From Clostridium sp. CAG:1193 (GTDB lineage Bacteria > Bacillota_I > Bacilli_A > RF39 > UBA660): DNA of 33,424 nt. Shown piece after piece: positions 17,814 through 26,064 of this stretch; positions within the stretch are counted from its first letter, which is position 1, and each line of letters begins with the position of its first letter. The stretch is taken from assembly GCA_000436255.1 (NCBI GenBank), contig HF990817.1, positions 1-33,424 of the forward strand, in the 5' to 3' direction. The position numbers and the translations under genes were made by a program. The notes beneath the pieces are model-generated. The model was not told the origin of the DNA, ran no database searches, and saw nothing but the letters and a program-made list of their open reading frames with translations.

Positions 17814-17821
17814 TTGTCGAA
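17814..17821 (+). promoter_or_regulatory. Perfect Spo0A-box-like octamer TTGTCGAA
   Basis: TTGTCGAA equals the Spo0A-box consensus. It sits in the intergenic region between the divergent TasA-like genes, immediately upstream of the weak -35 of the minus-strand promoter. A related TGTCAAT lies near 17854 beside an inverted repeat TTTGT-AA-ACAAA (17842-17853). Biofilm genes are under Spo0A control in Bacillus, but no regulator gene is visible here, so this is suggestive only. Confidence 0.35.
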
Positions 17822-17884
17822 TTTTATTTAATTTTGTTTTTTTTGTAAACAAATGTCAATTATATATTTTTTTTATGTACAAGT

Positions 17885-17913
17885 TTGAAAATGAAGTGGT
17901 ATTTTAATATAAT
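17885..17913 (+). promoter_or_regulatory. Promoter of the plus-strand TasA-like gene
   Basis: TTGAAA (17885-17890), a 17-bp spacer and TATAAT (17908-17913), followed about 15 bases later by AAGGAGG and the ATG at 17941. Confidence 0.8.
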
Positions 17914-17940
17914 ATAATTAATAAGGATAAGGAGGCGTGT

Positions 17941-18522
17941 ATGAAAGAGAAAAAATATTTTCTATTACTAGCATTAGTAAGTTTATTTCTTCTTGTGAAT
18001 ATTGTTCAAAAAACATATGCTAAATATGTTTCTTCTGCAGAAGCAAACGCCAACTTTTCAGTAGCTCAGTGGGGATTTAAAGTAAATAATCAAGATGTAA
18101 TTGCAAATAATAATTTTAGTGGTACTATTATACCTGTATTTGAAAATAATCCTAATGTTAAAAATGGTGTTATTGCTCCAACTAGTGAAGGATACTTTGA
18201 TATTATAATAGATTCTACAAATGTAGATGTATCTTTCACAGAGAAAATTGAATTATCTAAGGAAGAAAACAATACAGTTTCCGATTTAGTTATTACACAT
18301 TATACAGTAAATGATGGAGATATAGTTGAATTAACTGATAATACAATTACTGCCATACATAATTTAAATGATACTAATAAAGTTAATACATATAGAGTAT
18401 ATGTAAAATGGATTGATGGAGGAAATGAAACGATGAATAATGAAGCAGATACTAAAGCAAGTAAAGATGGAATTGCTGCAGTTTCTATAAAATTATCATT
18501 TATACAAAACCCTAATAATTAA
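17941..18522 (+). CDS. TasA/camelysin-like secreted protein with SipW-type signal
   Basis: The 193-aa product has a basic start, a hydrophobic core at residues 7-21 and KTYAKYVSS at about 24-32, a SipW-type processing region with cleavage expected after YA. The mature part is a single beta domain. It parallels the 184-aa protein at 27520: both have VA-[KQ]-W-x-x-x-V-[DN]-N after the leader, a G-x-x-AP-x-S turn mid-protein, and a C-terminal W-I followed by D-T-K and I-K-L. It is the only gene of the fibre region on the plus strand and has its own promoter, an AAGGAGG ribosome-binding site and a shared bidirectional terminator. It is probably a secreted fibre subunit processed by one of the S26B peptidases encoded nearby. 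Confidence 0.85.
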   Translation: MKEKKYFLLLALVSLFLLVNIVQKTYAKYVSSAEANANFSVAQWGFKVNNQDVIANNNFSGTIIPVFENNPNVKNGVIAPTSEGYFDIIIDSTNVDVSFTEKIELSKEENNTVSDLVITHYTVNDGDIVELTDNTITAIHNLNDTNKVNTYRVYVKWIDGGNETMNNEADTKASKDGIAAVSIKLSFIQNPNN

Positions 18523-18560
18523 AATGTAGGAACTATAAATATTCTATAATTCCTACATTT
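18522..18560. terminator. Bidirectional terminator between convergent genes
   Basis: AAATGTAGGAA (18522-18532) pairs with TTCCTACATTT (18550-18560). T runs follow on the plus strand, and A/T-rich sequence gives a weaker T run on the minus strand. The arms overlap the ends of both convergent genes (18522 and 18533). Confidence 0.85.
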
Positions 18561-18820
18561 TTTTCTAATTTATCAATTAAATCATCCTGATCATATTTAT
18601 TAAATACTTCATAAAACTTAGTTGGATCCATTAAAAACATATCATAATAAGTATTAAATACCTCTTTATAGTTTTTAATTCCTAATTTAATTAAATATTC
18701 AAGATTACTACAAACTACACTTTGATTTAAAATAAGTGCAGATTTAATTAAAGAAGGGATATTTTCTACAATACAATTTATTTCATCACTAGAGTATCCA
18801 TAATTACTTAAATAATCCAT
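18533..18820 (-). CDS. Small helical protein with mTERF-like repeat pattern
   Basis: The 95-aa product is cytosolic, with no signal or membrane segment. The pattern L-x-x-Y-G-Y-S-x-x-E-I, then a helix ending IPSLI, then NLEYLIKLGI followed by a second helix pair ending in FLMDPTK, strongly resembles the tandem helix-turn-helix repeats of mTERF proteins (about 30 residues each, with a Pro at the turn). It begins 11 bases after the 464-aa gene with AGGAGG and is co-transcribed with it. That protein has similar segments in its C-terminal half. mTERF proteins bind nucleic acids in organelles; no such function can be claimed here. It may be a scaffold. Confidence 0.75.
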   Translation of the reverse strand: MDYLSNYGYSSDEINCIVENIPSLIKSALILNQSVVCSNLEYLIKLGIKNYKEVFNTYYDMFLMDPTKFYEVFNKYDQDDLIDKLEKNVGIIEYL

Positions 18821-18831
18821 AATCCCTCCTG

Positions 18832-20226
18832 CTACTTATTTTCATTAAGAATATTTATATCATATTTTTTATTTTTTATATAACTTATTCCGTTTTGTTT
18901 ACAGTATAATATCTTATTAATAATATTTTTTACGTTACAACGCAGTATCTCAACATTATTTTTTAAATTCTCTTTTTCTTTAATTTCTATAAACTCTTTA
19001 ATATTTTCTTTTAATGTATCAGTATCAACACTAAGTATACTAAGAGCAAGTTTTTTATTTGTTTTTTCCAAAGTAAGCCCATTTTCATGTAATACTTCTA
19101 AATTTTTAGTAATCATATCTTTATCTGTCAAAGCGAGGTTAACACCAAATTTTTCGAGTTCCATTTCTGTAACATTGTATCCATAACTTTCTAATGTGTC
19201 TAAATTTTCTAAATATTTATCAATTCCATATCTATATATTACAATAGAAATATCTATAGGATCTAACCCTCTTTCTTCTAGGTTTGATATCATTTTTGTA
19301 TCTATATTAAAACTAACACCCTCAAATAAACTTAAATCACTTTTATTTTTACCAATTTGTTCTAAAATATTTCTATTATCTTTTTGCTTTTTCTTTAATG
19401 ATTTTTTCTTATACATTTCATTCATATTGTTTTCAATCAGAGACCTCATTTGATCTAAGGATACTAATATATTATTTTCATAAATAGGTTCTTCTTTTAT
19501 ATCTTCTTCTAAACTAGTGTCTTCATTTTCTAATTCTTTATCTTTTTTTACAGTATCACTATAAGATATATCTATTATTTGTTCTGTTGGCTCTTTAAAT
19601 TCTATATTAAATCCCTCAAAATAAGGAATTAATTCTCTTTCTGGAAATAATATTAATTTAGCAGCCACATATGATTCTTCCTCGTCAAAAGCTACACTTT
19701 TTAAAATAGAAAGCACTTCATCACGTGTTATAGAAGTATCTTTATTTAATACTCTTTTTATAAGTTTAACAAGTTTAAATTGATTAGTTGATATACTTTT
19801 ATATTTTATATCTAATTCATTTATTTCTTTATTAATATTATCTAGTTTATCTAAGTCATCTTTTATTAGTTTAGCAAGCTCATTAATTATATCTTGCCTA
19901 ATTTTAATTTGTAATGGAAAATAGTTATGAAGTGCATATAAATCGTGATCAACATCCAAGTTTAAATTAAGAGTTTTTACAATAAATTCAATATCTTCAT
20001 TCTTTGCTATATTTAATAATCCTAATAATATAGTTTTTTCTCTATTAAGTGTTTCTATTTCTTTTTCTATAGTATACTTTTTTAAGTTGTTATTACTTAC
20101 TGATTCTTTTAATGCAGATATAGATTTTATTTTCTTATTTTTTTCGTCAATTAAAAAATCCAATGTTTTTGGTTTAGAATTCATCAAATCTTTAATTTTT
20201 CTTAATATGTTTTCTATATCTTCCAT
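18832..20226 (-). CDS. Cytosolic coiled-coil protein with C-terminal helical repeats
   Basis: The product is 464 aa from the ATG at 20226; an in-frame GTG one codon earlier is an alternative, and GGAG suits either. Residues 1-160 are a Lys/Glu-rich coiled coil. Residues of about 165-215 form a helical domain, and about 225-285 is an acidic then basic low-complexity linker. Residues of about 300-400 contain short helical repeats (MISNLEERGLDPIDISIVIY, then LESYGYNVTEMELEKFGVNL, then LEVLHENGLTLEKTNKKLAL) that resemble those of the 95-aa neighbour. There is no signal sequence. It has its own promoter and lies between two blocks of surface-fibre genes. The function is unknown; a cytosolic scaffold or regulator is possible. 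Confidence 0.8.
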   Translation of the reverse strand: MEDIENILRKIKDLMNSKPKTLDFLIDEKNKKIKSISALKESVSNNNLKKYTIEKEIETLNREKTILLGLLNIAKNEDIEFIVKTLNLNLDVDHDLYALHNYFPLQIKIRQDIINELAKLIKDDLDKLDNINKEINELDIKYKSISTNQFKLVKLIKRVLNKDTSITRDEVLSILKSVAFDEEESYVAAKLILFPERELIPYFEGFNIEFKEPTEQIIDISYSDTVKKDKELENEDTSLEEDIKEEPIYENNILVSLDQMRSLIENNMNEMYKKKSLKKKQKDNRNILEQIGKNKSDLSLFEGVSFNIDTKMISNLEERGLDPIDISIVIYRYGIDKYLENLDTLESYGYNVTEMELEKFGVNLALTDKDMITKNLEVLHENGLTLEKTNKKLALSILSVDTDTLKENIKEFIEIKEKENLKNNVEILRCNVKNIINKILYCKQNGISYIKNKKYDINILNENK

Positions 20227-20254
20227 CACATTAACTCCATTTTATTCTTTTTTA

Positions 20255-20283
20255 ATTATAGCAAATTAATAAATCAAAGTAAA
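20255..20283 (-). promoter_or_regulatory. Extended -10 promoter of the coiled-coil/mTERF-like unit
   Basis: Minus strand: TTTACT (20283-20278), a 17-bp spacer, and TGC-TATAAT with the hexamer at 20260-20255. The element directly follows the secretion-operon terminator, so this two-gene unit is transcribed separately. Confidence 0.75.
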
Positions 20284-20296
20284 TTATTTTAAAATA

Positions 20297-20323
20297 AAAA
20301 CATTCCTAATAAAGAAATGTTTT
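20297..20323 (-). terminator. Terminator of the ten-gene secretion operon
   Basis: Minus strand: AAAACATTTC, a 7-base loop and GGAATGTTTT form a 10-bp stem with one T-G pair, followed by TATTTT. The arm includes the stop codon of the 208-aa gene. Confidence 0.85.
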
Positions 20324-20948
20324 ATAAACTTTGTGATATATATATTTTTATTTTTAATATTATACTCGGTTTGTCTGGATGTTGTTTTTTATATTCTGAA
20401 GCTTTTATACCCCACTTTGTATCTAGTTCATCATTTCCACTTTCAAATGGCCAATTTGCATCAATATAATAGAATGCTTCTCCAATATCAGCATCTAAGT
20501 TAGAAGATGAAACAGAAAAATCAAATTTAAATGGATAATTATCTTTAAGCACTTTAATTAATTCTTCACTAGTAAGATCTGTTTCTGTTACTTCTTCATT
20601 TGCCTCATTACGTCCTTCTTTTGTATAATATACATCACCCATAATATCTGCACTTAATAGTGTATATGTTAAACTTGCACCCACTTCACTTTTATTATAC
20701 GCTTTTAATTCATAATGAAAATCTTCCATTCCAGGGTACATATTATCAATAGAAACATTTATATAATCGACAATTGGACTATCACCTGATTCAAATAATA
20801 TATCCCACGCACCAACATGCGCACTCATTTCATTCTGTACTTTAGTTGCATATATAAACCAAGCAAAAGTATTAGAAGTTAATAATATTATTAAAACTAT
20901 AATATTTTTAGGTTTTATTACCTTTTTTATTCTTTGCCATCTAGTCAT
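20322..20948 (-). CDS. SipW-type exported protein, last gene of the secretion operon
   Basis: The 208-aa product has a basic N-terminus and a hydrophobic core at residues 15-25. SNTFAWFIYATKVQNEM follows, an A-W-F processing region like that of the 330-aa protein. VGAWDILFESGDSP then resembles the start of TasA/camelysin domains. The mature part is a beta-rich domain with an acidic middle. No cysteine is visible. It begins 5 bases after the stop of the SipW-like peptidase and lacks a strong ribosome-binding site, so it is probably translated by coupling. That adjacency makes it a likely substrate, as in the Bacillus sipW-tasA arrangement. Confidence 0.85.
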   Translation of the reverse strand: MTRWQRIKKVIKPKNIIVLIILLTSNTFAWFIYATKVQNEMSAHVGAWDILFESGDSPIVDYINVSIDNMYPGMEDFHYELKAYNKSEVGASLTYTLLSADIMGDVYYTKEGRNEANEEVTETDLTSEELIKVLKDNYPFKFDFSVSSSNLDADIGEAFYYIDANWPFESGNDELDTKWGIKASEYKKQHPDKPSIILKIKIYISQSL

Positions 20949-20953
20949 AAGAC

Positions 20954-21487
20954 TTATTCTTCTTCATCCTCATCATCTTTTTTTATAAAGAACGCAGTTA
21001 TTAATTCATAAGAAGCTTTAACTCCAACAAAAATAAATATTGCATAATATGCTATAACATTAGTCATAACACGTCCAATAAAACTAAAAATTAATGTTTT
21101 ATATACTACCTTTCCATATATACTATCAGAACTAATTTTAGGATCTTCAAACTCATTTGAAGTTCCCTTTGTAACAAAATATATTTTTCCATCCTTTTCT
21201 TCTTTTTCTATAATCCTGTGTGTGATTATTAATCCTTTTAAATTACCTTTTTCTCCTTTATAAGTAATATCATCACCAACTTCTAAAGTTTTTGGGTCTA
21301 CTTTTTTTGAAACTATGATATCACCAATTTGATATTCTGGTTTCATACTTCCTGATGCAACAGAAAAGATGTGAAAACCTGCAACACTTATTTTATTATT
21401 TGAAAATTTTTGAATAACTACTACTACTAAAATCATTATTAAAAGAGCAGTTAATACACCTTTTATAATTTTAAATACTTTTTTCAT
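20954..21487 (-). CDS. sipW: Signal peptidase I, SipW/ER type (S26B)
   Basis: This membrane serine protease removes signal peptides from a special set of exported proteins. In 177 aa: membrane helix at residues 11-27; catalytic serine box VASGSMKP with Ser47; IGDIIVSK at 54-61; a histidine in place of the bacterial lysine (THR, His90); and acidic residues D115 and D121 in the third motif (TKGTSNEFEDP). That motif departs from the usual KGDxN: the first Asp is Thr. A second membrane helix lies near 141-160 and an acidic tail DDEDEEE closes the protein. It sits between the DUF2357-like gene and a SipW-type substrate. The spacing is 9 bases with AGGAGG. Confidence 0.92.
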   Translation of the reverse strand: MKKVFKIIKGVLTALLIMILVVVVIQKFSNNKISVAGFHIFSVASGSMKPEYQIGDIIVSKKVDPKTLEVGDDITYKGEKGNLKGLIITHRIIEKEEKDGKIYFVTKGTSNEFEDPKISSDSIYGKVVYKTLIFSFIGRVMTNVIAYYAIFIFVGVKASYELITAFFIKKDDEDEEE

Positions 21488-21496
21488 ATAAACCTC

Positions 21497-22606
21497 CTAA
21501 AACTTAAAATTCTCTATTTTTTCTAAATAGTTTTTTATACTTCTTGAGAAAATACTTTGAATCTCACTTAAACTTGCTTGTTTTTTGTATTTAGTAATAG
21601 CTATTTTCTGACCTATTTTCTCTTTTAAAATACTCTCATCTAAATCGACATTAAGTTCAACAATTCTTTCAATTAATTTATCAGTTATTTCTTCAATAGC
21701 TTCTTTTTCTTCGTATTTATTTAAAGATTTTTTGTTTAATGTCTCAAGCGCTAAATAACTAAGATAAAATGCGTCGTTAAAATATTCTTTTATTATTCCA
21801 TTATCTTCGTAATTTTTACTCTCTTTATCTTCTTTTGTATCATTTGCAACATGGCTTTGTAAATAATCCCATAGTTTCATCGCATATTGAAAGTTTGTAT
21901 TTTTTAAAATTACGTTTGTTTTTTTAATAGGTGGAATTACTCTTGCAACATGTTTTTTTCTTAAATCCTTATATACATCTGTATTTTGTAACATAGTAAT
22001 ATTTTGTTCTAGTTTTTCTATTCTTTGTTCTACTGATTCATTATTTAAAGTTCCACCATCACTAGTATCTGTTAGATTAGTATCTAGCATTATACTTATA
22101 TTTGCTTTTCTTTTTCCAACTTTACTTTTACCATGATATTCTAGTTTCTTTATATCTTTGATTTGTGAACTTGTAAATTTTTCTTTCTTTTTAATTTCTA
22201 CAAAATTTTTCATATTTTCAATCAAAGTATAAATTAGTCTGTTTTCATATGTATCATAACTTTCATCTTTATTGATATTTAATATTTTTGACGGTTTAAC
22301 ATCTCCATTATCTTCTATTTTTTGTATAAAGTTAGTATGTTTAGACAAATGTCTTATACTCTCTACTGTAACACGACGCGCTAGCTCAATTTTTACTATT
22401 TCTTCTTCGTTAACTATAAATCTATTTGGATTCCTTAAAATATTATCTAAATATCTAATTGTATCTTCCATTAAATCTAACCATTCATAATCTACAATTA
22501 CTTGTTCATATTTAGTACTAACACCAGCAGTTGATCTTATATTACTTGTAAAATTTTCTTTATTCTCATCTTCATTACACAATTTTAATATACTTAATTC
22601 GCTCAT
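21497..22606 (-). CDS. DUF2357-like protein, partner of the McrB-like ATPase
   Basis: The product is 369 aa from the ATG at 22606, which has AAGGA at proper distance. The ATG at 22615 lies directly against the AAGG and is less likely. It is cytosolic. Residues of about 65-135 include ARRVTVESIRHLSKHTNFI and SYDTYENRLIYTLIENM, a combination I associate with DUF2357 proteins that accompany McrB-like AAA+ ATPases. The middle has coiled-coil character. I see no PD-(D/E)XK nuclease tail, which related restriction-type proteins carry. The gene follows the ATPase by 4-13 bases, supporting a two-protein complex. The role in this operon is unknown; the family call comes from memory of motifs. Confidence 0.65.
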   Translation of the reverse strand: MSELSILKLCNEDENKENFTSNIRSTAGVSTKYEQVIVDYEWLDLMEDTIRYLDNILRNPNRFIVNEEEIVKIELARRVTVESIRHLSKHTNFIQKIEDNGDVKPSKILNINKDESYDTYENRLIYTLIENMKNFVEIKKKEKFTSSQIKDIKKLEYHGKSKVGKRKANISIMLDTNLTDTSDGGTLNNESVEQRIEKLEQNITMLQNTDVYKDLRKKHVARVIPPIKKTNVILKNTNFQYAMKLWDYLQSHVANDTKEDKESKNYEDNGIIKEYFNDAFYLSYLALETLNKKSLNKYEEKEAIEEITDKLIERIVELNVDLDESILKEKIGQKIAITKYKKQASLSEIQSIFSRSIKNYLEKIENFKF

Positions 22607-22619
22607 ATTAAACATCCTT

Positions 22620-24140
22620 TTATGCTAATTTCTTTAATCTTAATAAGTATTCAATGCATTCTGCCATTTTATTTTCTCCAAACTCATCATTTAAGAATTT
22701 AACAAATCCATCTATTTCATCCCTTATATATGCAACATTTAACTGCTCAAATTTACGTAAAATCTTTCTTGCAATAAAGTAATCTACTCCTTCTACTTCT
22801 GTTCCACCACAAGCTACATAAACAGGAACAAACTTCTTTAAATGTGCTACAATACGGTTACCAAATGCTATACGGAAATGTTGTATAACATAATTATCCA
22901 TTTTTTCTATTTTTTCAAGTGTTTCATCACTTATGGTATTATCTTTAATTGCTTCTTGAAATTTTTTGTCTAAATATGAATAATTTATATCTTGTGCTGG
23001 AGTATCAATCGGTTCAAATACTGCACCTTTATCATTAATATCTATAGGCATAGCACGGTCATAAACTTTATCTGTTACCATAAATGTTGAATCATCGTTA
23101 TTAATTGTACCAATATACCACATATTTGCAGGAATTTGTAATTTACCTTCCTTTAGATGAATAGGGTCACTCTTCCATGCACTTGGTACTATTTCAACTA
23201 TCCATTCTGATTTATTAGGCATTTCTAGAATTGATAACATTTCTGCAAAATAATATTCAACACGGGAAATGTTCATTTCATCTAGAATTACTGTATAAAT
23301 GTCATCTGTATATCCAGCTGTATACATTTCTTTTAATACTTCTGTTTCATTAAATCTTTTAGTAAACTCATTAAAATATCCAAATAACTCTGTACGATCA
23401 CGCCATGAAGGTTGAACTGATGCTATACAAGAATCATGTTTTAAAAATTTACCCCAAGCATAAGCTAAAGATGTTTTACCTGTACCAGATATACCTTGTA
23501 AAATTACTAATCTAGTAGATGCTAATGCCGAAATAAATAATCTTATCATCTTTGGAGTATAATATAGTCTTAATTGACTTGCCGCAAAATTACGAAACAA
23601 ATCTACTAATTCAGGTAAATCAAAAGTATTGTTATAATTTTGAACTTTATATTCTTTATACTTAATATCAACTTCATTAAGCTTTGGAAAACGTATTTCA
23701 GTATTAGGATCAACAACTTCATCTATAGCATTTTCTTCTGTATCACTCTCATTAGGTTTTAATCCTAGCTTCGATACTTTCATTGCTAAAATATCATCTT
23801 TCTCCTGCATAAGTTTAGCAACTTGACCATTTAAATCACTTACTTCTTCTAATAGTGATTCTTGATCAACCAGTGTTTTTCTTATTCTTATATATTTTCT
23901 AATTAAAAAATATAATCCAAGTACAATAAGTCCTAAAACAACTAATATAATTAAAATTGCTATCCCAACTAAAAGCCACTCAGGAATAGAAAAATCTTTT
24001 TTATAATAATCAACAATTTTAACGTATGCCTTAAAATTAAATATTTTCCCAAATCCCTTTACAAATCCCATTACAATTAATTTAAGCCCATTAAAAAATT
24101 GAGATAAAAATTCATATAAAAATCTAAAAAAAGTATCCAT
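22620..24140 (-). CDS. Membrane-tethered McrB/MoxR-like AAA+ ATPase
   Basis: The 506-aa product has a hydrophobic/amphipathic N-terminus (1-37), a strong membrane helix at residues 54-80 followed by RKYIRIRK (positive-inside, so the bulk is cytosolic), and a short coiled coil (88-122). An AAA+ domain begins at about 175. Walker A is GISGTGKTS (216-224), Walker B is VILDEMN (284-290), and a sensor-1 region reads GTINNDDST (344-352), followed by DKVYDRA with a conserved Arg. This matches the McrB-like AAA+ group but not the classical McrB GTP motif MNTADRS. A membrane anchor on such an ATPase is unusual. Flanked by an unrecognised gene and the DUF2357-like gene inside a signal-peptidase operon, it probably acts on exported proteins or their assembly at the membrane. 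Confidence 0.85.
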   Translation of the reverse strand: MDTFFRFLYEFLSQFFNGLKLIVMGFVKGFGKIFNFKAYVKIVDYYKKDFSIPEWLLVGIAILIILVVLGLIVLGLYFLIRKYIRIRKTLVDQESLLEEVSDLNGQVAKLMQEKDDILAMKVSKLGLKPNESDTEENAIDEVVDPNTEIRFPKLNEVDIKYKEYKVQNYNNTFDLPELVDLFRNFAASQLRLYYTPKMIRLFISALASTRLVILQGISGTGKTSLAYAWGKFLKHDSCIASVQPSWRDRTELFGYFNEFTKRFNETEVLKEMYTAGYTDDIYTVILDEMNISRVEYYFAEMLSILEMPNKSEWIVEIVPSAWKSDPIHLKEGKLQIPANMWYIGTINNDDSTFMVTDKVYDRAMPIDINDKGAVFEPIDTPAQDINYSYLDKKFQEAIKDNTISDETLEKIEKMDNYVIQHFRIAFGNRIVAHLKKFVPVYVACGGTEVEGVDYFIARKILRKFEQLNVAYIRDEIDGFVKFLNDEFGENKMAECIEYLLRLKKLA

Positions 24141-24148
24141 ATAACCTC

Positions 24149-25126
24149 CTATCTAACAATTATCTTGCCTGGTATTTTTTCTCTATTATTTATAATAATA
24201 TCAAAATATTCATTATTTTCATATATATAAATTGTAGAAAATAATAAAAGTAATGAAATATTTCCATCAAATTCATCATCTATTACTATACAAAATGAAA
24301 AACCTTCTTTAATTAAACTGTCAATATATTCTTTATTATTTTCATAATCTGTACATGACACTTTAATTTCTACATATTTTTTTAATAATACATTATCAAT
24401 AACATGAAGTAATTGTTTTGATTTTTTTTCTTTAGACCATAAACTTGGTGCAAAATCAACAATATATCTTCTTGAAAAATCTAAACCACATGCATTTTTT
24501 AAAACTAATTCAGATGTTTTTATATATAATACAAATAAAGTATCTTCATATGTAGTACCAGTTGTAAATGCTTTGTTAATTGCTAAATCACTATACAAAT
24601 AAGAAATTTTTACATCTTGCTCTAAAAAAAGTTCATATATGCCTTTATAAATTTTTTTCTCTTTTAAAGTAAATTCTTTTGTATCTAATACTTGAAAAAA
24701 TTGCTTTTTCCATTTAATTAAATTGTTAAACCAAATATATATTTCTTTTTGTTTTTCCTCATCTATTTCTACTCTTATATTTTTATCTTCATATAAACAT
24801 TTTAGTAATGAATTATCATCATCTATCGGAATTATTTCATCGAAATATATAATATATCCAAATAAAGCATATACACTTCTTAATAACTCCTCATTCTCAT
24901 TATTAACTAACTTATTATAAATAACTTCAAGTTCCTTTCCAATTCTATCAATTGGTTCTTTTACATTATGGTAATTTGTTTCATTACAATAACGAACTAT
25001 TAAATATTTATCAATAAATGGCTCAATTAATATTTTTTTATATCTATCACCAAAAATAATTTTATACAATTCTAATAATTCTTTTTTTAACGTTTTTAAA
25101 TATTCACTAACAATATTAGTATCCAT
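24149..25126 (-). CDS. Cytosolic protein of the AAA+ module, unknown function
   Basis: The 325-aa product has no signal or membrane helix. It is a mixed alpha/beta protein rich in Tyr, Ile, Asp and Lys. The C-terminal third (VEIKVSCTDYENNKEY, then a hydrophobic strand FSFCIVIDD, then LLLLFSTIYIYENN) alternates strands and helices like a small alpha/beta domain. It begins 11 bases after the upstream gene with GGAGG and ends 8 bases before the ATPase gene. The tight packing suggests that it belongs to the same complex as the ATPase and DUF2357-like protein. I recognise no family. Confidence 0.75.
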   Translation of the reverse strand: MDTNIVSEYLKTLKKELLELYKIIFGDRYKKILIEPFIDKYLIVRYCNETNYHNVKEPIDRIGKELEVIYNKLVNNENEELLRSVYALFGYIIYFDEIIPIDDDNSLLKCLYEDKNIRVEIDEEKQKEIYIWFNNLIKWKKQFFQVLDTKEFTLKEKKIYKGIYELFLEQDVKISYLYSDLAINKAFTTGTTYEDTLFVLYIKTSELVLKNACGLDFSRRYIVDFAPSLWSKEKKSKQLLHVIDNVLLKKYVEIKVSCTDYENNKEYIDSLIKEGFSFCIVIDDEFDGNISLLLLFSTIYIYENNEYFDIIINNREKIPGKIIVR

Positions 25127-25137
25127 AAATACCTCCT

Positions 25138-26064
25138 TTAAGGATCAATTATATCTACACCAATTATACTATTATCCTGCTCATTAGGATACGTATAATC
25201 AATATTGGCATTAACCTTATAAAATCTAACTTCTTTGCTACTCATCGCATCTATATTAAATGACATACTTGATACATAATTAACATTATCAATATTTTCA
25301 TAGGTAACTTGTGATTCATTTATTAAAGTTGATGTGGTGTCTAGTAAAACTTCTCTTGGATTAAAGCTTAAATTAACTACTTTACCAATACATTTTTTTT
25401 TATTTTCTATACTTAAATCTTTAAAAACATCTACATCTATAAAATCACCAACATTATAACTGTCAAAACTAGTTTTAACAGTACAATATGTATTTGCGTT
25501 TGTAACACTTAAAATTAAATATGGTCTTAAAACTTCATCATCAATACTATAAGTTGCTCCTTTTTTACCAGATACATATAAAAAGTCAGCCTTTAATGTT
25601 TTTACGTATGGAGAAGTTGATGTTGCTTCTACATGTATTGTTAATGTTTCATTTTCAGTAAAAACTCTTGTTGGAATAACATTAATTGTAATAGTATCAG
25701 AGTGGCTTTCACTATAAATAACCCCACTACTTTTATCTATATTACAAATAACATTTTCATCACACGTATAATTAATTTCATACGTAATATCATAATTAGT
25801 CATTAATTTATTATTTAATGATGATAATAAATCAAACGTAATATCAAAGTTACCAATTCCTGACCAATTATTTACCTGATAGACAGGATTATTTTCTTTT
25901 AGACGGTTACTAGTAAAATAAAACTCTTTACTTCCTAAATAATAATCATAGAATGCTTCTTTAATATATTTTGCCAGTGTAGTTACTAACGGAATACTAA
26001 CTAAAATTATTACAATCATAATTATTTGTTTTAAATGTGGTACTTGTTTAAATATCTTTTTCAT
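25138..26064 (-). CDS. Membrane-anchored extracellular protein of the secretion operon
   Basis: The 308-aa product has a basic start, a membrane helix at residues 14-31, then LAKYIKEAFYDYYLGSKEFYFTS, and a beta-rich extracellular part. Four cysteines lie in two pairs (CDENVIC in the first half; one each near YCTVK and KKCIG). LAKY at the helix end recalls SipW-type sites (AKY) seen in the 193-aa protein. Its ATG shares a base with the upstream stop (TAATG), so translation is coupled to the 202-aa protein. It is probably a structural or accessory component of the exported fibre. No family is recognised beyond a general TasA-like layout. Confidence 0.75.
   Translation of the reverse strand: MKKIFKQVPHLKQIIMIVIILVSIPLVTTLAKYIKEAFYDYYLGSKEFYFTSNRLKENNPVYQVNNWSGIGNFDITFDLLSSLNNKLMTNYDITYEINYTCDENVICNIDKSSGVIYSESHSDTITINVIPTRVFTENETLTIHVEATSTSPYVKTLKADFLYVSGKKGATYSIDDEVLRPYLILSVTNANTYCTVKTSFDSYNVGDFIDVDVFKDLSIENKKKCIGKVVNLSFNPREVLLDTTSTLINESQVTYENIDNVNYVSSMSFNIDAMSSKEVRFYKVNANIDYTYPNEQDNSIIGVDIIDP

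Noticed and set aside
21497..24140. An McrBC-type restriction system
   Set aside because: The ATPase is membrane-anchored and lacks the McrB GTP motif, its partner shows no nuclease tail, no methylase is nearby, and the operon is otherwise devoted to protein export.
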